Shown here in pieces: positions 54,644 through 64,000 of a DNA stretch of 64,000 bases. Every line of letters starts with the position of its first letter. Positions within the stretch are counted from its first letter, which is position 1. The stretch is from Streptomycetaceae bacterium (lineage in GTDB: Bacteria; Actinomycetota; Actinomycetes; Nanopelagicales; Nanopelagicaceae), in contig JAIXTW010000003.1 of NCBI GenBank assembly GCA_027483765.1, forward strand, positions 124,001-188,000, read 5' to 3'. The position numbers and the translations under genes were made by a program. The notes below the pieces were generated by a model. The model did no database searches. It was not told where the DNA came from and was given only the letters and a program-made list of their open reading frames with translations.

Positions 54644-56754
54644 TGACTACTGCGATTACGATGCCAGAAGGCGCTCCAGAAGAAGTCATCACACATTCCT
54701 TAGTTCGCGATGTTGATTTGGCGCCATTTGGGTTTAGCGGAACGTTGGCGCTCATCACTCTCGATAACGGGCTTGATCACACTCGTCCAAATACCCTCGG
54801 GCCGCAATCAATAATCGCACTCGATGCTGCAATCACCGATGCGGTATCTCGTAAGCCGGCAGCGATTGCTATCACCGGAAAGCCATTTATCTTCGCCGCC
54901 GGAGCCGATCTCTCAGCCTTGTCATTTCTTAATCAGCGCGAGCAGGCAGTGGCGATTGGCAAATTGGGCCACGATGTATTTAGACGCTTTGATGAAATCG
55001 GAATTCCGACTTTTGCGTTTATCAATGGGCTCGCACTCGGTGGCGGTTTGGAAATTGGTCTCCATTGCAAATACCGCACTTTGGCCACTACTGCCTTTAC
55101 CGCACTGCCAGAAGTTTTCTTGGGATTGGTACCAGGTTGGGGTGGTGCCACGATCCTTCCAAAGCTAATCGGACCAGAACGCGCCGTACAAGTAATTATC
55201 GGTAACGCACTCAATAACAACACCATGATGAAATCTAAGGATGCTCTCGCACTTGGTGTTGTCGATGCCGTTTTTGAACCTGCGGACTTCCTTGAGAAAT
55301 CTGTCGCATTTACTGCCCGGATACTCAATGGGTCAGTGAAGATAGATCGAAAAGATTATTCCAGCGACCCAGCTTGGGATTCGGCGCTAGCCGCTGGACG
55401 TGCTGCGGCGCTGAAGAAATTTGGTGGCGCAGAACTTGCCTCCCCCACAAAGGCGCTAGAACTTATCGCCGCTGCCAAAAATAATTCTCGCGGCGCCGGC
55501 TTCGATGCCGAAGATATAGCGCTGGCAGATCTGACTATGTCTGATTCGCTTCGAGCATCCCTCTACGCATTTAACGTTATTCAGAAGAAGCGTAAGAAAG
55601 TTGAAGGTGCACCAAAGCCAGCAGTGGCGCGCAAGGTGACGCGTGTAGGCGTTGTTGGAGCTGGGCTCATGGCTTCTCAATTAGCGCTGCTCTTGCTTCG
55701 CAACCTTAAGTGCCCAGTGGTTATGACTGATATCGACCAAGAGCGCGCTGATAAAGGCGTCGCATGGGTCAAGAATGAGTTAGCGAAGTTAGTGGAGAAG
55801 AAGCGAATGAGCGCCGAGTCTGCTGCGCGATTGGCTCTCCTCATAAGTGGTTCTTCAGATCAATCGGTATTTGCTGGTTGCGACTTTGTCATTGAAGCAA
55901 TCTTTGAAGAACTTTCACTCAAGCAAGAGCTCTTTAAGAAGTTGGAGAAGATTGTCGGGCCCGAGTGTGTGCTGGCAACGAATACCTCTTCACTCTCAGT
56001 TCAGCGCATGAGCGAAGGGTTGGAGCATCCAGAGCGAGTAGTTGGTTTTCACTTCTTTAACCCAGTGGCCATCATGCCGCTACTAGAAATCGCCCGTACT
56101 TCGCATACTGATGATGCAACGACTGCCACCGCGGTCAGTGTCGGCAAAGAACTCAAAAAGACAATGATCATCTGTAAGGATGCACCAGGCTTTGTCGTAA
56201 ACAGATTGCTCACTCGATTCATGGGCGAGATAACCGACGCAGTCGATGAAGGTACCGATCCTCAGGTAGCCGATAACGCAATGCGCAGTATTGGTTTTCC
56301 AATGTCTCCATTTGAATTGCTAGGACTTGTTGGTCCTGGGGTTGCGCTCCACGTTGCCGAAACGCTGCACGAGAACTTAGGTCCTCGATATCGCATCTCT
56401 CCCACTATGCAAGCAATGGTCAAAGAAGGTGTAAAGACTTTCTACATTAAGAACGAGGATGGGACATACGCTGCAAACCCAGCCGCGATTGCATTGGTAC
56501 ACAAGGGCGATTCACCGTCGAGCGCCGAGCAAGTACGACTGCGTGCGCTTAAAGCGCTAGCAGAGGAAGCGCGAATGATGCTCGATGAGGGTGTTGTCTC
56601 AACTCCAGCAGAGATTGATCTCTGCATGCTCATGGGCGCAGGATGGCCGATGCACCTGGGCGGAATCTTGCCGTTCTTAGATCGCGAAGGTATTAGCGAA
56701 TCTGTTTGCGGTCAGCGTTTTCATGCTCCGGGAATTGCATCTCTTCCACAGTAG
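54643..56754 (+). CDS. fadB: multifunctional enoyl-CoA hydratase/3-hydroxyacyl-CoA dehydrogenase
   Basis: A 703-residue fused beta-oxidation enzyme. The crotonase part (1-320) has FIFAAGADLSAL, LGGGLEIGLHC and PEVFLGLVPGWGGAT. The dehydrogenase part (from about 330) has the NAD motif GVVGAGLMASQLALLL, SSLSVQRMSEGLEHPERVVG and FHFFNPVAIMPLLEI. It pairs with the thiolase. Its 3' end overlaps dxs by 62 bases, antiparallel. The start ATG has GGGAG nine bases upstream. Confidence 0.95.
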   Translation: MTTAITMPEGAPEEVITHSLVRDVDLAPFGFSGTLALITLDNGLDHTRPNTLGPQSIIALDAAITDAVSRKPAAIAITGKPFIFAAGADLSALSFLNQREQAVAIGKLGHDVFRRFDEIGIPTFAFINGLALGGGLEIGLHCKYRTLATTAFTALPEVFLGLVPGWGGATILPKLIGPERAVQVIIGNALNNNTMMKSKDALALGVVDAVFEPADFLEKSVAFTARILNGSVKIDRKDYSSDPAWDSALAAGRAAALKKFGGAELASPTKALELIAAAKNNSRGAGFDAEDIALADLTMSDSLRASLYAFNVIQKKRKKVEGAPKPAVARKVTRVGVVGAGLMASQLALLLLRNLKCPVVMTDIDQERADKGVAWVKNELAKLVEKKRMSAESAARLALLISGSSDQSVFAGCDFVIEAIFEELSLKQELFKKLEKIVGPECVLATNTSSLSVQRMSEGLEHPERVVGFHFFNPVAIMPLLEIARTSHTDDATTATAVSVGKELKKTMIICKDAPGFVVNRLLTRFMGEITDAVDEGTDPQVADNAMRSIGFPMSPFELLGLVGPGVALHVAETLHENLGPRYRISPTMQAMVKEGVKTFYIKNEDGTYAANPAAIALVHKGDSPSSAEQVRLRALKALAEEARMMLDEGVVSTPAEIDLCMLMGAGWPMHLGGILPFLDREGISESVCGQRFHAPGIASLPQ

Positions 56755-58609
56755 AGTTCCACGCAACAATATCGCGGGAAATCGTCTGAGCGTTGATTCC
56801 AAGATCATCAAGAATCTCAGCGCGCTTTGAATGCTCGATAAATTCCAATGGGACACCGATGCTATGAAGAGCGATATTTAAGCCAGCTTGGCGGAATTGT
56901 TCTGAAATAGAACTCGCGATTCCAGCATGCTTGATTCCATCCTCAAGTACGACAACGCTCTTATATCGACGAGCCATAGTGATGAGAGAGTCCGGAATTG
57001 GCTTCACCCATCGTGGATCAATGACGGTAACGCCTACGCCTTCGCGATATGCCTGTGAGGCAGCTTCGACAGCAATCGATGCCATAGCGCCAATACTGAC
57101 CAGAAGTACGTCAGCACTTTCTCCGCGGTAGAGAACATCGATTCCATCGCGACGTTCAAATGCTGGAATATCTTTCTGGACCGCGCCCTTAGGAAAACGC
57201 AGCGCTGTCGGTGCATCGCTGACATCGAGTGCTTCCCGCAAAGTTTCACGTAAACGAGTGGCATCACGTGGAGCAGCTACCCGCATCGTTGGAATGATTC
57301 CGGTAAGCGCCAAATCCCAGATGCCGTGGTGTGAAGGTCCATCATCGCCAGTGATTCCCGAACGATCAAGTACAAATGTCACGCCCGCTTTATGCAAGGC
57401 AACATCGAGTAAGAGTTGGTCAAAGGCGCGATTGAGAAATGTTGAGTACACGGCAAAGACTGGGTGCAGTCCTGTAAAAGCTAGTCCAGCTGCACTAGTG
57501 ACAGCGTGCTGTTCGGCGATTCCAACATCAATAGTGCGATCCGGAAACTTCTCTTGAAATTTATCAAGACCGGTAGGTCCTAACATTGCTGCCGTAAGTG
57601 CAACTACATCTTCTCGCTCTTCCGCTACCGCGATAAGTTCCTCTGAAAAAATATCGGTCCAGCTCTTGGCAGACTTGCCGAGAGGTGCACCAGTTTCCGG
57701 ATCAACAACTCCTACTGCGTGGAATTTCTCGGCCTCATCTGCAACTGCAGGTTGATGGCCTTTACCTTTTTCGGTGATGACATGAACCAAGACTGGCTCG
57801 CCAAATTCTTTTGCTTGTGTCAGTGCGCGTTCCATCGCGACCAAGTCATGACCATCAATAGGGCCCACATATTTAAGTCCGAGATCTTCAAACATTCCTT
57901 GTGGAGCAATAATGTCTTTAATGCCCTTTTTCATCCCATGCAGAGTTTCGTAAATTGGATTTCCAACCACCGGTGTATTTGTCAGAACTTCTTTACCCCA
58001 GTCAAGGAATTTTTCATATCCCCGAGTAACGCGCAAGGTTGCAAGATATGTTGCTAACCCGCCAATAGTTGGAGAGTACGAGCGCTCATTGTCGTTCACG
58101 ATGATGACAAGATTTCGATCATCTGAAGCTGCAATGTTATTTAACGCTTCCCAAGACATTCCACCAGTGAGAGCACCGTCGCCAACTACTACAACAACGT
58201 TTCGATCGCGTTGATTTGTAATCGCAAAGCCCCGGGAAATGCCATCGCCCCATGAAAGAGCGGTCGATGCATGTGAGTTTTCGATGACATCGTGCTCGCT
58301 CTCGCCTCGGTTGGGATATCCCGCTATCCCGCCACGTTGGCGCAGACCATCAAACTTATCTGCCCGGCCGGTAAGAATCTTATGAACGTAAGATTGATGG
58401 CCGGTATCGAAGAGAACGACATCTTTAGGAGAATTAAAGGTTCGGTGAATCGCAATCGTGAGTTCTACAACGCCGAGGTTCGGGCCGAGGTGTCCACCAG
58501 TTTTGGAAACCTTAGTGATGAGAAACTGACGAATCTCGGCACTGAGCAGAGTTAACTGCTCTAACGAGAGCGCGCGGAGATCGGCAGGACCCTTGATTGA
58601 TTCAAGCAT
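56693..58609 (-). CDS. dxs: 1-deoxy-D-xylulose-5-phosphate synthase
   Basis: A 638-residue Dxs, the same length as the mycobacterial enzyme as I recall it. Thiamine diphosphate motifs VVGDGALTGGMSWEALNN and NDNERSYSPTIGG, then HGHDLVA-like PIDGHDLVAME, and DIGIAEQHAV-like DVGIAEQHAVTSAAG with GDDGPSHHG. It is the first step of the MEP isoprenoid path. Its C-terminus overlaps fadB by 62 bases. UbiA (32 kb) is another isoprenoid-related gene in the window. Confidence 0.97.
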   Translation of the reverse strand: MLESIKGPADLRALSLEQLTLLSAEIRQFLITKVSKTGGHLGPNLGVVELTIAIHRTFNSPKDVVLFDTGHQSYVHKILTGRADKFDGLRQRGGIAGYPNRGESEHDVIENSHASTALSWGDGISRGFAITNQRDRNVVVVVGDGALTGGMSWEALNNIAASDDRNLVIIVNDNERSYSPTIGGLATYLATLRVTRGYEKFLDWGKEVLTNTPVVGNPIYETLHGMKKGIKDIIAPQGMFEDLGLKYVGPIDGHDLVAMERALTQAKEFGEPVLVHVITEKGKGHQPAVADEAEKFHAVGVVDPETGAPLGKSAKSWTDIFSEELIAVAEEREDVVALTAAMLGPTGLDKFQEKFPDRTIDVGIAEQHAVTSAAGLAFTGLHPVFAVYSTFLNRAFDQLLLDVALHKAGVTFVLDRSGITGDDGPSHHGIWDLALTGIIPTMRVAAPRDATRLRETLREALDVSDAPTALRFPKGAVQKDIPAFERRDGIDVLYRGESADVLLVSIGAMASIAVEAASQAYREGVGVTVIDPRWVKPIPDSLITMARRYKSVVVLEDGIKHAGIASSISEQFRQAGLNIALHSIGVPLEFIEHSKRAEILDDLGINAQTISRDIVAWNSTVEEMQFPEHENADRKQIR

Positions 58610-58623
58610 CTGCCCAGTCTAGA

Positions 58624-61284
58624 TTAGCCTCGAAGTTGACGCAGCACATACTGCATGATTCCGCCGTGGCGATAGTAATCTGCCTCACCCGGAGTATCGA
58701 TTCTGACCTTGGCTTTGAAGGTTTTATCCCCTGCCGTGACGGTTACTTCCTTTGGAATTCCACCGTCGTTTAGTTCCGTAACTCCTGAGATTGCAAATAC
58801 TTCATCACCCTTGATGCCCAGTGATTGCGCGCTCTCACCATTGATAAATTGCAATGGGAGTACACCCATTCCAATTAAGTTCGAGCGGTGAATTCGTTCG
58901 AAGCTTTCTGCAATGACTGCCCGGACACCTAGCAGCGCTGTTCCTTTTGCTGCCCAATCACGGGAAGAACCCGATCCATATTCTTTACCGGCAAGAATTA
59001 CCAACGGCACTCCAGCGGATTGATAGGCCACAGATGCGTCATAAATTGTTGACTGCGCACCTTCGGCTAAGAAGTTTCGAGTAAATCCACCTTCAACACC
59101 ATCAAGTAGCGCGTTCTTCAAACGAATGTTTGCGAAAGTTCCACGAATCATGACTTCATGATTTCCGCGACGAGAGCCATAGGAATTGAAATCTTTTCGA
59201 TCCACTCCGTTCTCTTCCAGATACTTACCGGCAGGTGAATCAGCCTTGATATTGCCAGCTGGTGAGATGTGATCGGTAGTTACCGAATCACCAAGAATCG
59301 CCAGAACTCTGGCACCTGAAATATCAGTAACGGGTTTTGGTTGCGCAGGCATACCATCAAAATATGGTGGTTTGCGTACGTAAGTCGACTTTGGATCCCA
59401 TTCGAATGTTTTTCCGGTTGGAGTGTCCAAAGACTTCCATCGATGATCGCCTTCAAAAACCGTTGCGTAATCCTTAGTAAACATCTCAGATGAGATTGAA
59501 GAATCAATGACGGCTTGAATCTCAGATTCAGATGGCCAGATATCTTTTAACAGCACAGGATTTCCATCTTTATCGGTACCTAAAGAATCTTTTTCGAAAT
59601 CGTGGTTCATGGTTCCGGCAAGTGCATATGCCACCACCAACGGAGGTGAAGCAAGATAGTTCATCTTTACATCCGGACTAATTCGACCCTCAAAGTTTCT
59701 ATTTCCCGAAAGAACTGCAGTAACAGCTAAATCCTTATCATTTACCGCCTTGCTAATCTCAATCGGAAGTGGACCTGAGTTTCCGATGCATGTCACGCAT
59801 CCATAACCAACAAGGTTGAAGCCAAGCTCTTCCATGTACTTAGTTAGCCCTGATTTGTCGTAATAATCAGTTACTACTTTCGAGCCGGGCGCGAGCGTGG
59901 TCTTTACCCATGGCTTTGATTTGAGTCCTCTTTCAACTGCTTTCTTAGCCAGCAAAGCAGCGCCAATCATGACGGATGGGTTGGAAGTATTTGTACATGA
60001 AGTAATCGATGCAATGACAACATCACCATTTTTGATAGTGGTTGCCTTGGCACCAACACTGACTGGATACGCTTCTTTACCAGTCTTATCAGTGAAGTAT
60101 GTAGGGAGAATTTTCTCAAAAGCGCCCTTTGATTCTGTTAGTGAGATGCGATCTTGCGGGCGCTTAGGTCCGGCAATAGATGAAACCACTGTCGATAAAT
60201 CAAGTTCAATGTTTTCAGAGAAACGTGGTGATGCCGATGGGTCGTGCCACATTCCTTGTGCTTTTGCATACTGCTCGACAAGTGCAACTTGATCGGCACT
60301 GCGACCGGTAAGACGTAAATATCGGAGAGTTTCTTCATCAATTGGGAAAATCGCACATGTTGATCCGTATTCAGGTGACATGTTTCCAATTGTTGTGCGA
60401 TTTGCCATTGGAACTGAGACCACGCCTGGTCCATAAAATTCGACGAACTTTCCAACAACTCCATGCTTGCGGAGCATTTCGGTAATGGTTAACGCCATAT
60501 CTGTAGCTGTAGTGCCAACCGGTAGCGCACCTGAAAGTTTGAAACCTACGACACGTGGAATCAACATTGATACTGGTTGACCCAGTAATGCAGCCTCTGC
60601 CTCGATACCGCCTACGCCCCAACCAAGAACGCCAAGGCCATTGACCATAGTTGTATGTGAATCAGTACCTACAACAGTGTCAGGGTATGCGCGAAGAACG
60701 CCATCGACGGTACGCGTCATGACCACGCGCGCTAAATGCTCAATATTTACTTGGTGAACAATTCCGGTGCCTGGCGGTACAACTTTAAATTCATCGAAAG
60801 CTCCTTGCCCCCAACGCAAGAATCGGTAACGTTCGCGATTTCGCTCGTACTCGATATCTGTATTCTTTTCAAAAGAATCTTTTGCCCCAAAAACATCTGC
60901 AATAACGGAGTGATCGATAACTAATTCGGCTGGTGCAAGTGGGTTTACCTTGCTGGGATCTCCCCCGAGATCGACAATCGCTTCGCGCATAGTTGCTAGG
61001 TCAACTACGCATGGGACGCCGGTGAAATCTTGCATGATGACGCGTGCTGGAGTGAATTGGATTTCAGTATCCGGCTCAGTCGCTGGATCCCACTGTGCAA
61101 GTGCCTTGATGTGATCGACGGTGATATTTGCGCCGTCTTCAGTTCGAAGCAGATTCTCGAGTAGCACCTTCAACGAGAAGGGTAAATCTGATGCCCCTTC
61201 GAGAGATGAGATGTCGAAGATTTCAAAATCTTGACCAGCAACAGTGAGATTCTTCTTGGTGCCCAGTGAGTTCTTGCTCATCAT
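58624..61284 (-). CDS. acn: aconitate hydratase A
   Basis: An 886-residue AcnA-type enzyme. [20 protein letters not shown] in the first half, [16 protein letters not shown] (Cys), [14 protein letters not shown] (two Cys), and [13 protein letters not shown] and [10 protein letters not shown] in the swivelling domain. Three cysteines hold the [4Fe-4S] cluster. It isomerises citrate and isocitrate. The start is the ATG at 61284 or the next codon. A perfect palindrome lies about 20 bases upstream. Confidence 0.97.
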   Translation of the reverse strand: MMSKNSLGTKKNLTVAGQDFEIFDISSLEGASDLPFSLKVLLENLLRTEDGANITVDHIKALAQWDPATEPDTEIQFTPARVIMQDFTGVPCVVDLATMREAIVDLGGDPSKVNPLAPAELVIDHSVIADVFGAKDSFEKNTDIEYERNRERYRFLRWGQGAFDEFKVVPPGTGIVHQVNIEHLARVVMTRTVDGVLRAYPDTVVGTDSHTTMVNGLGVLGWGVGGIEAEAALLGQPVSMLIPRVVGFKLSGALPVGTTATDMALTITEMLRKHGVVGKFVEFYGPGVVSVPMANRTTIGNMSPEYGSTCAIFPIDEETLRYLRLTGRSADQVALVEQYAKAQGMWHDPSASPRFSENIELDLSTVVSSIAGPKRPQDRISLTESKGAFEKILPTYFTDKTGKEAYPVSVGAKATTIKNGDVVIASITSCTNTSNPSVMIGAALLAKKAVERGLKSKPWVKTTLAPGSKVVTDYYDKSGLTKYMEELGFNLVGYGCVTCIGNSGPLPIEISKAVNDKDLAVTAVLSGNRNFEGRISPDVKMNYLASPPLVVAYALAGTMNHDFEKDSLGTDKDGNPVLLKDIWPSESEIQAVIDSSISSEMFTKDYATVFEGDHRWKSLDTPTGKTFEWDPKSTYVRKPPYFDGMPAQPKPVTDISGARVLAILGDSVTTDHISPAGNIKADSPAGKYLEENGVDRKDFNSYGSRRGNHEVMIRGTFANIRLKNALLDGVEGGFTRNFLAEGAQSTIYDASVAYQSAGVPLVILAGKEYGSGSSRDWAAKGTALLGVRAVIAESFERIHRSNLIGMGVLPLQFINGESAQSLGIKGDEVFAISGVTELNDGGIPKEVTVTAGDKTFKAKVRIDTPGEADYYRHGGIMQYVLRQLRG

Positions 61285-61304
61285 GAAACTTCTTTCAGTG
61301 AATT

Positions 61305-61322
61305 TATCTTGACGTCAAGATA
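61305..61322. promoter_or_regulatory. 18-bp perfect palindrome upstream of acn
   Basis: TATCTTGACGTCAAGATA reads the same on both strands, with arms of nine bases and no spacer. It lies 20-38 bases before the acn start codon and covers the stop codon of the upstream methyltransferase. It contains TTGACG, a -35-like hexamer, and GATAAA just beyond, so a bound dimer could block an acn promoter. It fits an operator for a homodimeric regulator; AcnR-like TetR proteins control aconitase in corynebacteria, but I cannot assign the protein here. Confidence 0.6.
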
Positions 61323-62529
61323 CCTTATCTGGAACAAATCTGGCAATACATTCAATGTGATGTGTCATGGGAAAGAGGTCGAAGGCTCGAGCCTGCTCAA
61401 GTGAATATCCATTTTCACGAAGGTAGCCGGTATCTCTAGCCAGCGCCGCTGGATCGCACGCTACATAGACGATGGCTCGGGGGGCTATTCGAGCACAATG
61501 GCTAATCACTTCCTTGCCGGCACCTTCGCGCGGAGGATCTAAAACGATGACATCGGCACTTTCGAAGCGGGTGATTGCCTTAGCTACATCGGCAGTAATC
61601 ACAGTGACATTTGGATTCTGAGAAAAATTACTTCGCGCATCTGCAGTAGCCGATTTACTTCCTTCAACGATATCGACTGAACCTTCGCTTCCGATGATTG
61701 GCAGAATCGCGGCGGTAAAAAGTCCCACTCCCCCGTACAGATCGAGCACATGATCCCCAGTTTGAAACTGCGAAAATTCGAGGACTGCATCGCTAAGTAC
61801 GCGCGGCGCATCCTTATGGCTCTGCCAGAAAGATTTCTGACTGACGTCAAAGAGCTTCTCGCCAACACGATAGTGGGCAATCTCAGGCCCATCTGAAAGT
61901 CGCATCGCAGAATCTTCGCGAGAGCTAGCTGTGGCGATAGTGCGTTCACCTGTATTGGAGATTGAAATTTCTAGCCGCTGATCACCCTTTACGCCACGCT
62001 GAGCCAGTTCCGAAAACTTCATCTCAGGAACAAGAATTCGGCAATCATCGACAGCAATTACCTTATGGCTACGTGATTGATAAAAACCTAGCGCCCCACT
62101 TTTAGTTGAATTTGCAGAGCATCGAGTTCTCCATCCGAGCGGCCCACTAATTTCCTCGACCTCGATTGTGATATCCATCTTGGCAATTCTTGAAAATTGC
62201 TCGGTGATGACCTGACTCTTCAGCTCTCGCTGGCGTGCCAAGGAAATATGCTGGAAGTCGCATCCACCACAACCTTGCCTGTGCGCATAACGACACGGCG
62301 CAGTTACTCGATCAGGTGAAGCGGCGATGACCTCAACTACATCCGCTCGATTAAAGGATGCCCCGACGCTAGTAATCTCAATCTCGACGCTTTCGCCAGG
62401 AATTGCGTGCCGCACAAAGATGACAGCGCCCTCGTGGCGTGCGATGAAATGGCCGCCATGGGCTACTTTTTCAATGTCAACCCGCACTCGTGCGCCCACC
62501 GTGAGACTAGAACTCTTCGGTGATGTCAT
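61315..62529 (-). CDS. TrmA/RumA-family class I RNA methyltransferase
   Basis: A 404-residue SAM-dependent RNA (uracil-C5) methyltransferase. TRAM domain at residues 5-70 (VRVDIEKVAHGGHFIARHEG in parts). Cysteines Cys79, Cys87, Cys90 (CGGCDFQH) are placed like the Fe-S ligands of RumA. SAM motif VLDLYGGVGLFT, catalytic cysteine in IVYVACDPAALARD and DLFPMTHHIECIA. It corresponds to mycobacterial Rv2689c, which also lies beside ceoB and ceoC. I start at the ATG before the TRAM domain; the longer frame overlaps the divergent CeoB gene. Confidence 0.92.
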   Translation of the reverse strand: MTSPKSSSLTVGARVRVDIEKVAHGGHFIARHEGAVIFVRHAIPGESVEIEITSVGASFNRADVVEVIAASPDRVTAPCRYAHRQGCGGCDFQHISLARQRELKSQVITEQFSRIAKMDITIEVEEISGPLGWRTRCSANSTKSGALGFYQSRSHKVIAVDDCRILVPEMKFSELAQRGVKGDQRLEISISNTGERTIATASSREDSAMRLSDGPEIAHYRVGEKLFDVSQKSFWQSHKDAPRVLSDAVLEFSQFQTGDHVLDLYGGVGLFTAAILPIIGSEGSVDIVEGSKSATADARSNFSQNPNVTVITADVAKAITRFESADVIVLDPPREGAGKEVISHCARIAPRAIVYVACDPAALARDTGYLRENGYSLEQARAFDLFPMTHHIECIARFVPDKVS

Positions 62530-62581
62530 AGCCCTAAGCCTAGTCGAGATATTTTTGGCGAGAGAGTAGTAAGTTACTCCC

Positions 62582-63241
62582 GTGCACGTAGTCATTATGG
62601 GTTGCGGTCGAGTCGGCTCTTCGTTGGCGACCGCCCTTGAAGCAGCTGGACACTCAGTTGCAATCATCGATCAATCTAAAGAAGCATTCCGTCGCCTGGG
62701 CGCAGATTTTAAAGGTCGCACGATTGTCGGGGTTGGCTTCGATCGCGATACCTTGCTTGAGGCAGGTATCGATGGTGCTGATGCATTTGCCGCCGTAAGT
62801 AACGGCGATAATTCAAATATTTTAGCTGCGCGTGTAGCCCGTGAGAATTACGGCGTTACCAATGTTGTCGCTCGAATCTATGATCCTGGCCGCGCAGAAA
62901 TTTATCAGCGCCTAGGTATTCCAACTGTGGCAACTGTTATTTGGGCGAGTGACCAAATTCTGCGTCGAATTCTTCCGGGTGGAGCTCGTTCTGAATGGCG
63001 CGATGCAACCGGAACCGTTCAACTACTTGAAGTTCACCCACATATCGATTGGTATGGCCGACCAATCTCTGAACTTGAAAATGCCACCGAATCGCGCGTC
63101 GCTTTTCTCACACGATTAGGTGAAGCGCTAATTCCTGATAGCCACACAGTGCTGCAAGATGGAGATTTAGTGCATATGACTATCCTCGAAGCTCAGTTAG
63201 CAATCGCAGAGTTAGTCCTATCGAAAGGTCCAGGTGCCTAG
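62582..63241 (+). CDS. ceoB: TrkA-type potassium uptake regulator CeoB
   Basis: A 219-residue RCK/TrkA protein. The NAD-binding Rossmann motif GCGRVGSSLATALEAAG is at the N-terminus, with the TrkA-C domain after about residue 140. It binds nucleotide and gates or assembles a potassium channel or transporter. The pair ceoB-ceoC in series matches mycobacteria. It starts at GTG, and ceoC begins three bases after its stop. Confidence 0.92.
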   Translation: MHVVIMGCGRVGSSLATALEAAGHSVAIIDQSKEAFRRLGADFKGRTIVGVGFDRDTLLEAGIDGADAFAAVSNGDNSNILAARVARENYGVTNVVARIYDPGRAEIYQRLGIPTVATVIWASDQILRRILPGGARSEWRDATGTVQLLEVHPHIDWYGRPISELENATESRVAFLTRLGEALIPDSHTVLQDGDLVHMTILEAQLAIAELVLSKGPGA

Positions 63242-63244
63242 CAA

Positions 63245-63907
63245 ATGAGAATCGCCATTGCTGGTGCGGGAAATGTTGGGCGAGCGATTGCTCGGGAACT
63301 TTTAGATAACGGCCATCAGGTTTTACTGATCGACCGTGATCCAAAAGCGCTCAAGATTGCTTCCGTTCCTGATGCTGAATGGCTGATGGCAGATGCTTGC
63401 GAAATCGCTTCACTAGACAATGCTCAACTTAATAATTGTCAGGTTTTAGTTGCGGCCACAGGTGATGACAAGGTAAACCTAGTTGCATCACTTTTGGGAA
63501 AGACCGAATACGGAGTGCCTCGCGTCGTAGCGCGCATTAACCACCCGAAGAACGAATGGCTATTTGATCAATCTTGGGGCGTTGACGTTGCGGTATCCAC
63601 TCCTCGAATTATCACCGCACTTGTGGAAGAGGCTGTGAGCGTCGGAGATGTCGTACGACTCTTCTCATTTAGAAAAGGTCAGGCAAACCTGGTAGAAATC
63701 ACGCTTCCAGATACTTCTATCTGCATTGGAAAAACTGTAGAAGAAGTTGAACTTCCGGAAGATGCGTCATTGGCCGCCATTGTCAGAGACGGACGTGTGA
63801 TTGCACCGCGGCCGAGTGATCTCTTTATCGCTGGAGATGAACTACTTTTCGTTGCCTCAGCCGAAGCTGAAGACAAAATCAGAGATTGCTTTATCGCCCG
63901 TTCTTAA
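63245..63907 (+). CDS. ceoC: TrkA-type potassium uptake regulator CeoC
   Basis: A 220-residue paralogue of the preceding gene. The Rossmann motif is GAGNVGRAIARELLDNG, with LIDRDPKALKIA, and a TrkA-C domain near the C-terminus (TLPDTSICIGKTVEEVELPE). Two RCK proteins could form a heteromer. Co-transcribed with ceoB. Its stop overlaps the end of the convergent gene by four bases. Confidence 0.92.
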   Translation: MRIAIAGAGNVGRAIARELLDNGHQVLLIDRDPKALKIASVPDAEWLMADACEIASLDNAQLNNCQVLVAATGDDKVNLVASLLGKTEYGVPRVVARINHPKNEWLFDQSWGVDVAVSTPRIITALVEEAVSVGDVVRLFSFRKGQANLVEITLPDTSICIGKTVEEVELPEDASLAAIVRDGRVIAPRPSDLFIAGDELLFVASAEAEDKIRDCFIARS

Positions 63908-64000
63908 GCTTTCACAGTAGGCACCCGGCGAATAATCAGCCAGGATGCATAAGCGGTAGCAATAAAGAGCGGGTATCCCATCGCAAGGTTTACCGTGCCA
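63904..64000 (-). CDS. C-terminal end of a DUF3159-like membrane protein, cut by window edge
   Basis: The minus strand reads in frame into the right edge, ending at a TAA at 63904-63906. The visible end is hydrophobic then basic: NLAMGYPLFIATAYASWLII, then RRVPTVKA. This pattern fits the C-terminus of DUF3159 membrane proteins, whose mycobacterial gene (Rv2693c) follows ceoC in the same way. Partial, so confidence rests mainly on the context. Confidence 0.65.
   Translation of the reverse strand, partial: GTVNLAMGYPLFIATAYASWLIIRRVPTVKA

Noticed and set aside
62530-62667. N-terminal extension of the RNA methyltransferase
   Set aside because: It would overlap the divergent CeoB gene and adds no TRAM-like sequence.

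Overview
This window is a gene-dense, mostly housekeeping stretch of an actinobacterial chromosome with moderate GC content and very short intergenic spaces. Several blocks match mycobacterial gene order: exonuclease-trpD-ctaE-qcrCAB-ctaFDC-adoK-HesB; lipB-lipA-DUF4191-RDD-glnA; PlsC-SRPBCC-FadD15-PimB-NlpC/P60; DUF3000-RNase D-Dxs; and RumA-type methyltransferase-CeoB-CeoC-DUF3159. The organism is not a mycobacterium: GC is far lower and many neighbouring genes overlap. A streamlined aquatic actinobacterium (for example the acI / Nanopelagicales group) is my best inference, but I cannot test it. I see no rRNA or tRNA genes, insertion sequences, prophage genes or CRISPR arrays, and no gap above 300 bases lacks a gene.

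Layout. 0-15 kb: an alpha/beta hydrolase, a DEDDh exonuclease, trpD and a receiver-like protein. Then comes the respiratory block: the cytochrome bc1 complex (qcrCAB), the aa3 oxidase (ctaE, ctaF, ctaD, ctaC) and an inserted DMT transporter. It is followed by a degenerate cysteine-desulfurase-like gene, an adenosine-kinase-like gene, an A-type Fe-S carrier, nadA and a DUF3043 gene. 15.2-19.2 kb: a cobalamin riboswitch controls a four-gene operon coding for a secreted SCO2322-family protein, an ECF T component, a fused double ECF ATPase and an S component. This looks like vitamin B12 uptake and is the most interesting module here. 19-33 kb: lipoate-linked metabolism (gcvT, lpdA, sucB, lipB, lipA), with pepA, an FAD oxidoreductase, an MMPL transporter, an acyltransferase and membrane proteins.

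33-44 kb: glnA, a TetR regulator, a strikingly short NhaA, a cytosine/purine permease, an SDR/enoyl-CoA hydratase pair, a padR-ino1 unit with a candidate operator, a LysE exporter, a Cas4-like PD-(D/E)XK protein, a PlsC acyltransferase and a ROK kinase. 44-51 kb: an acyl-CoA ligase followed by a sensorless histidine kinase and its response regulator, pimB, an NlpC/P60 hydrolase, a short RibD_C protein and an EamA transporter. 51-64 kb: DUF3000, an RNase D-like protein, the fadA/fadB beta-oxidation pair, dxs, aconitase (with an 18-bp perfect palindrome upstream), a RumA-type RNA methyltransferase, two TrkA-type potassium proteins and the end of a DUF3159 gene.

Physiologically this is an aerobic heterotroph with a bc1-aa3 chain, TCA enzymes, lipoylation, fatty acid turnover, inositol phospholipid synthesis and vitamin import. 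All functional calls rest on motifs and remembered family features; no search was run.
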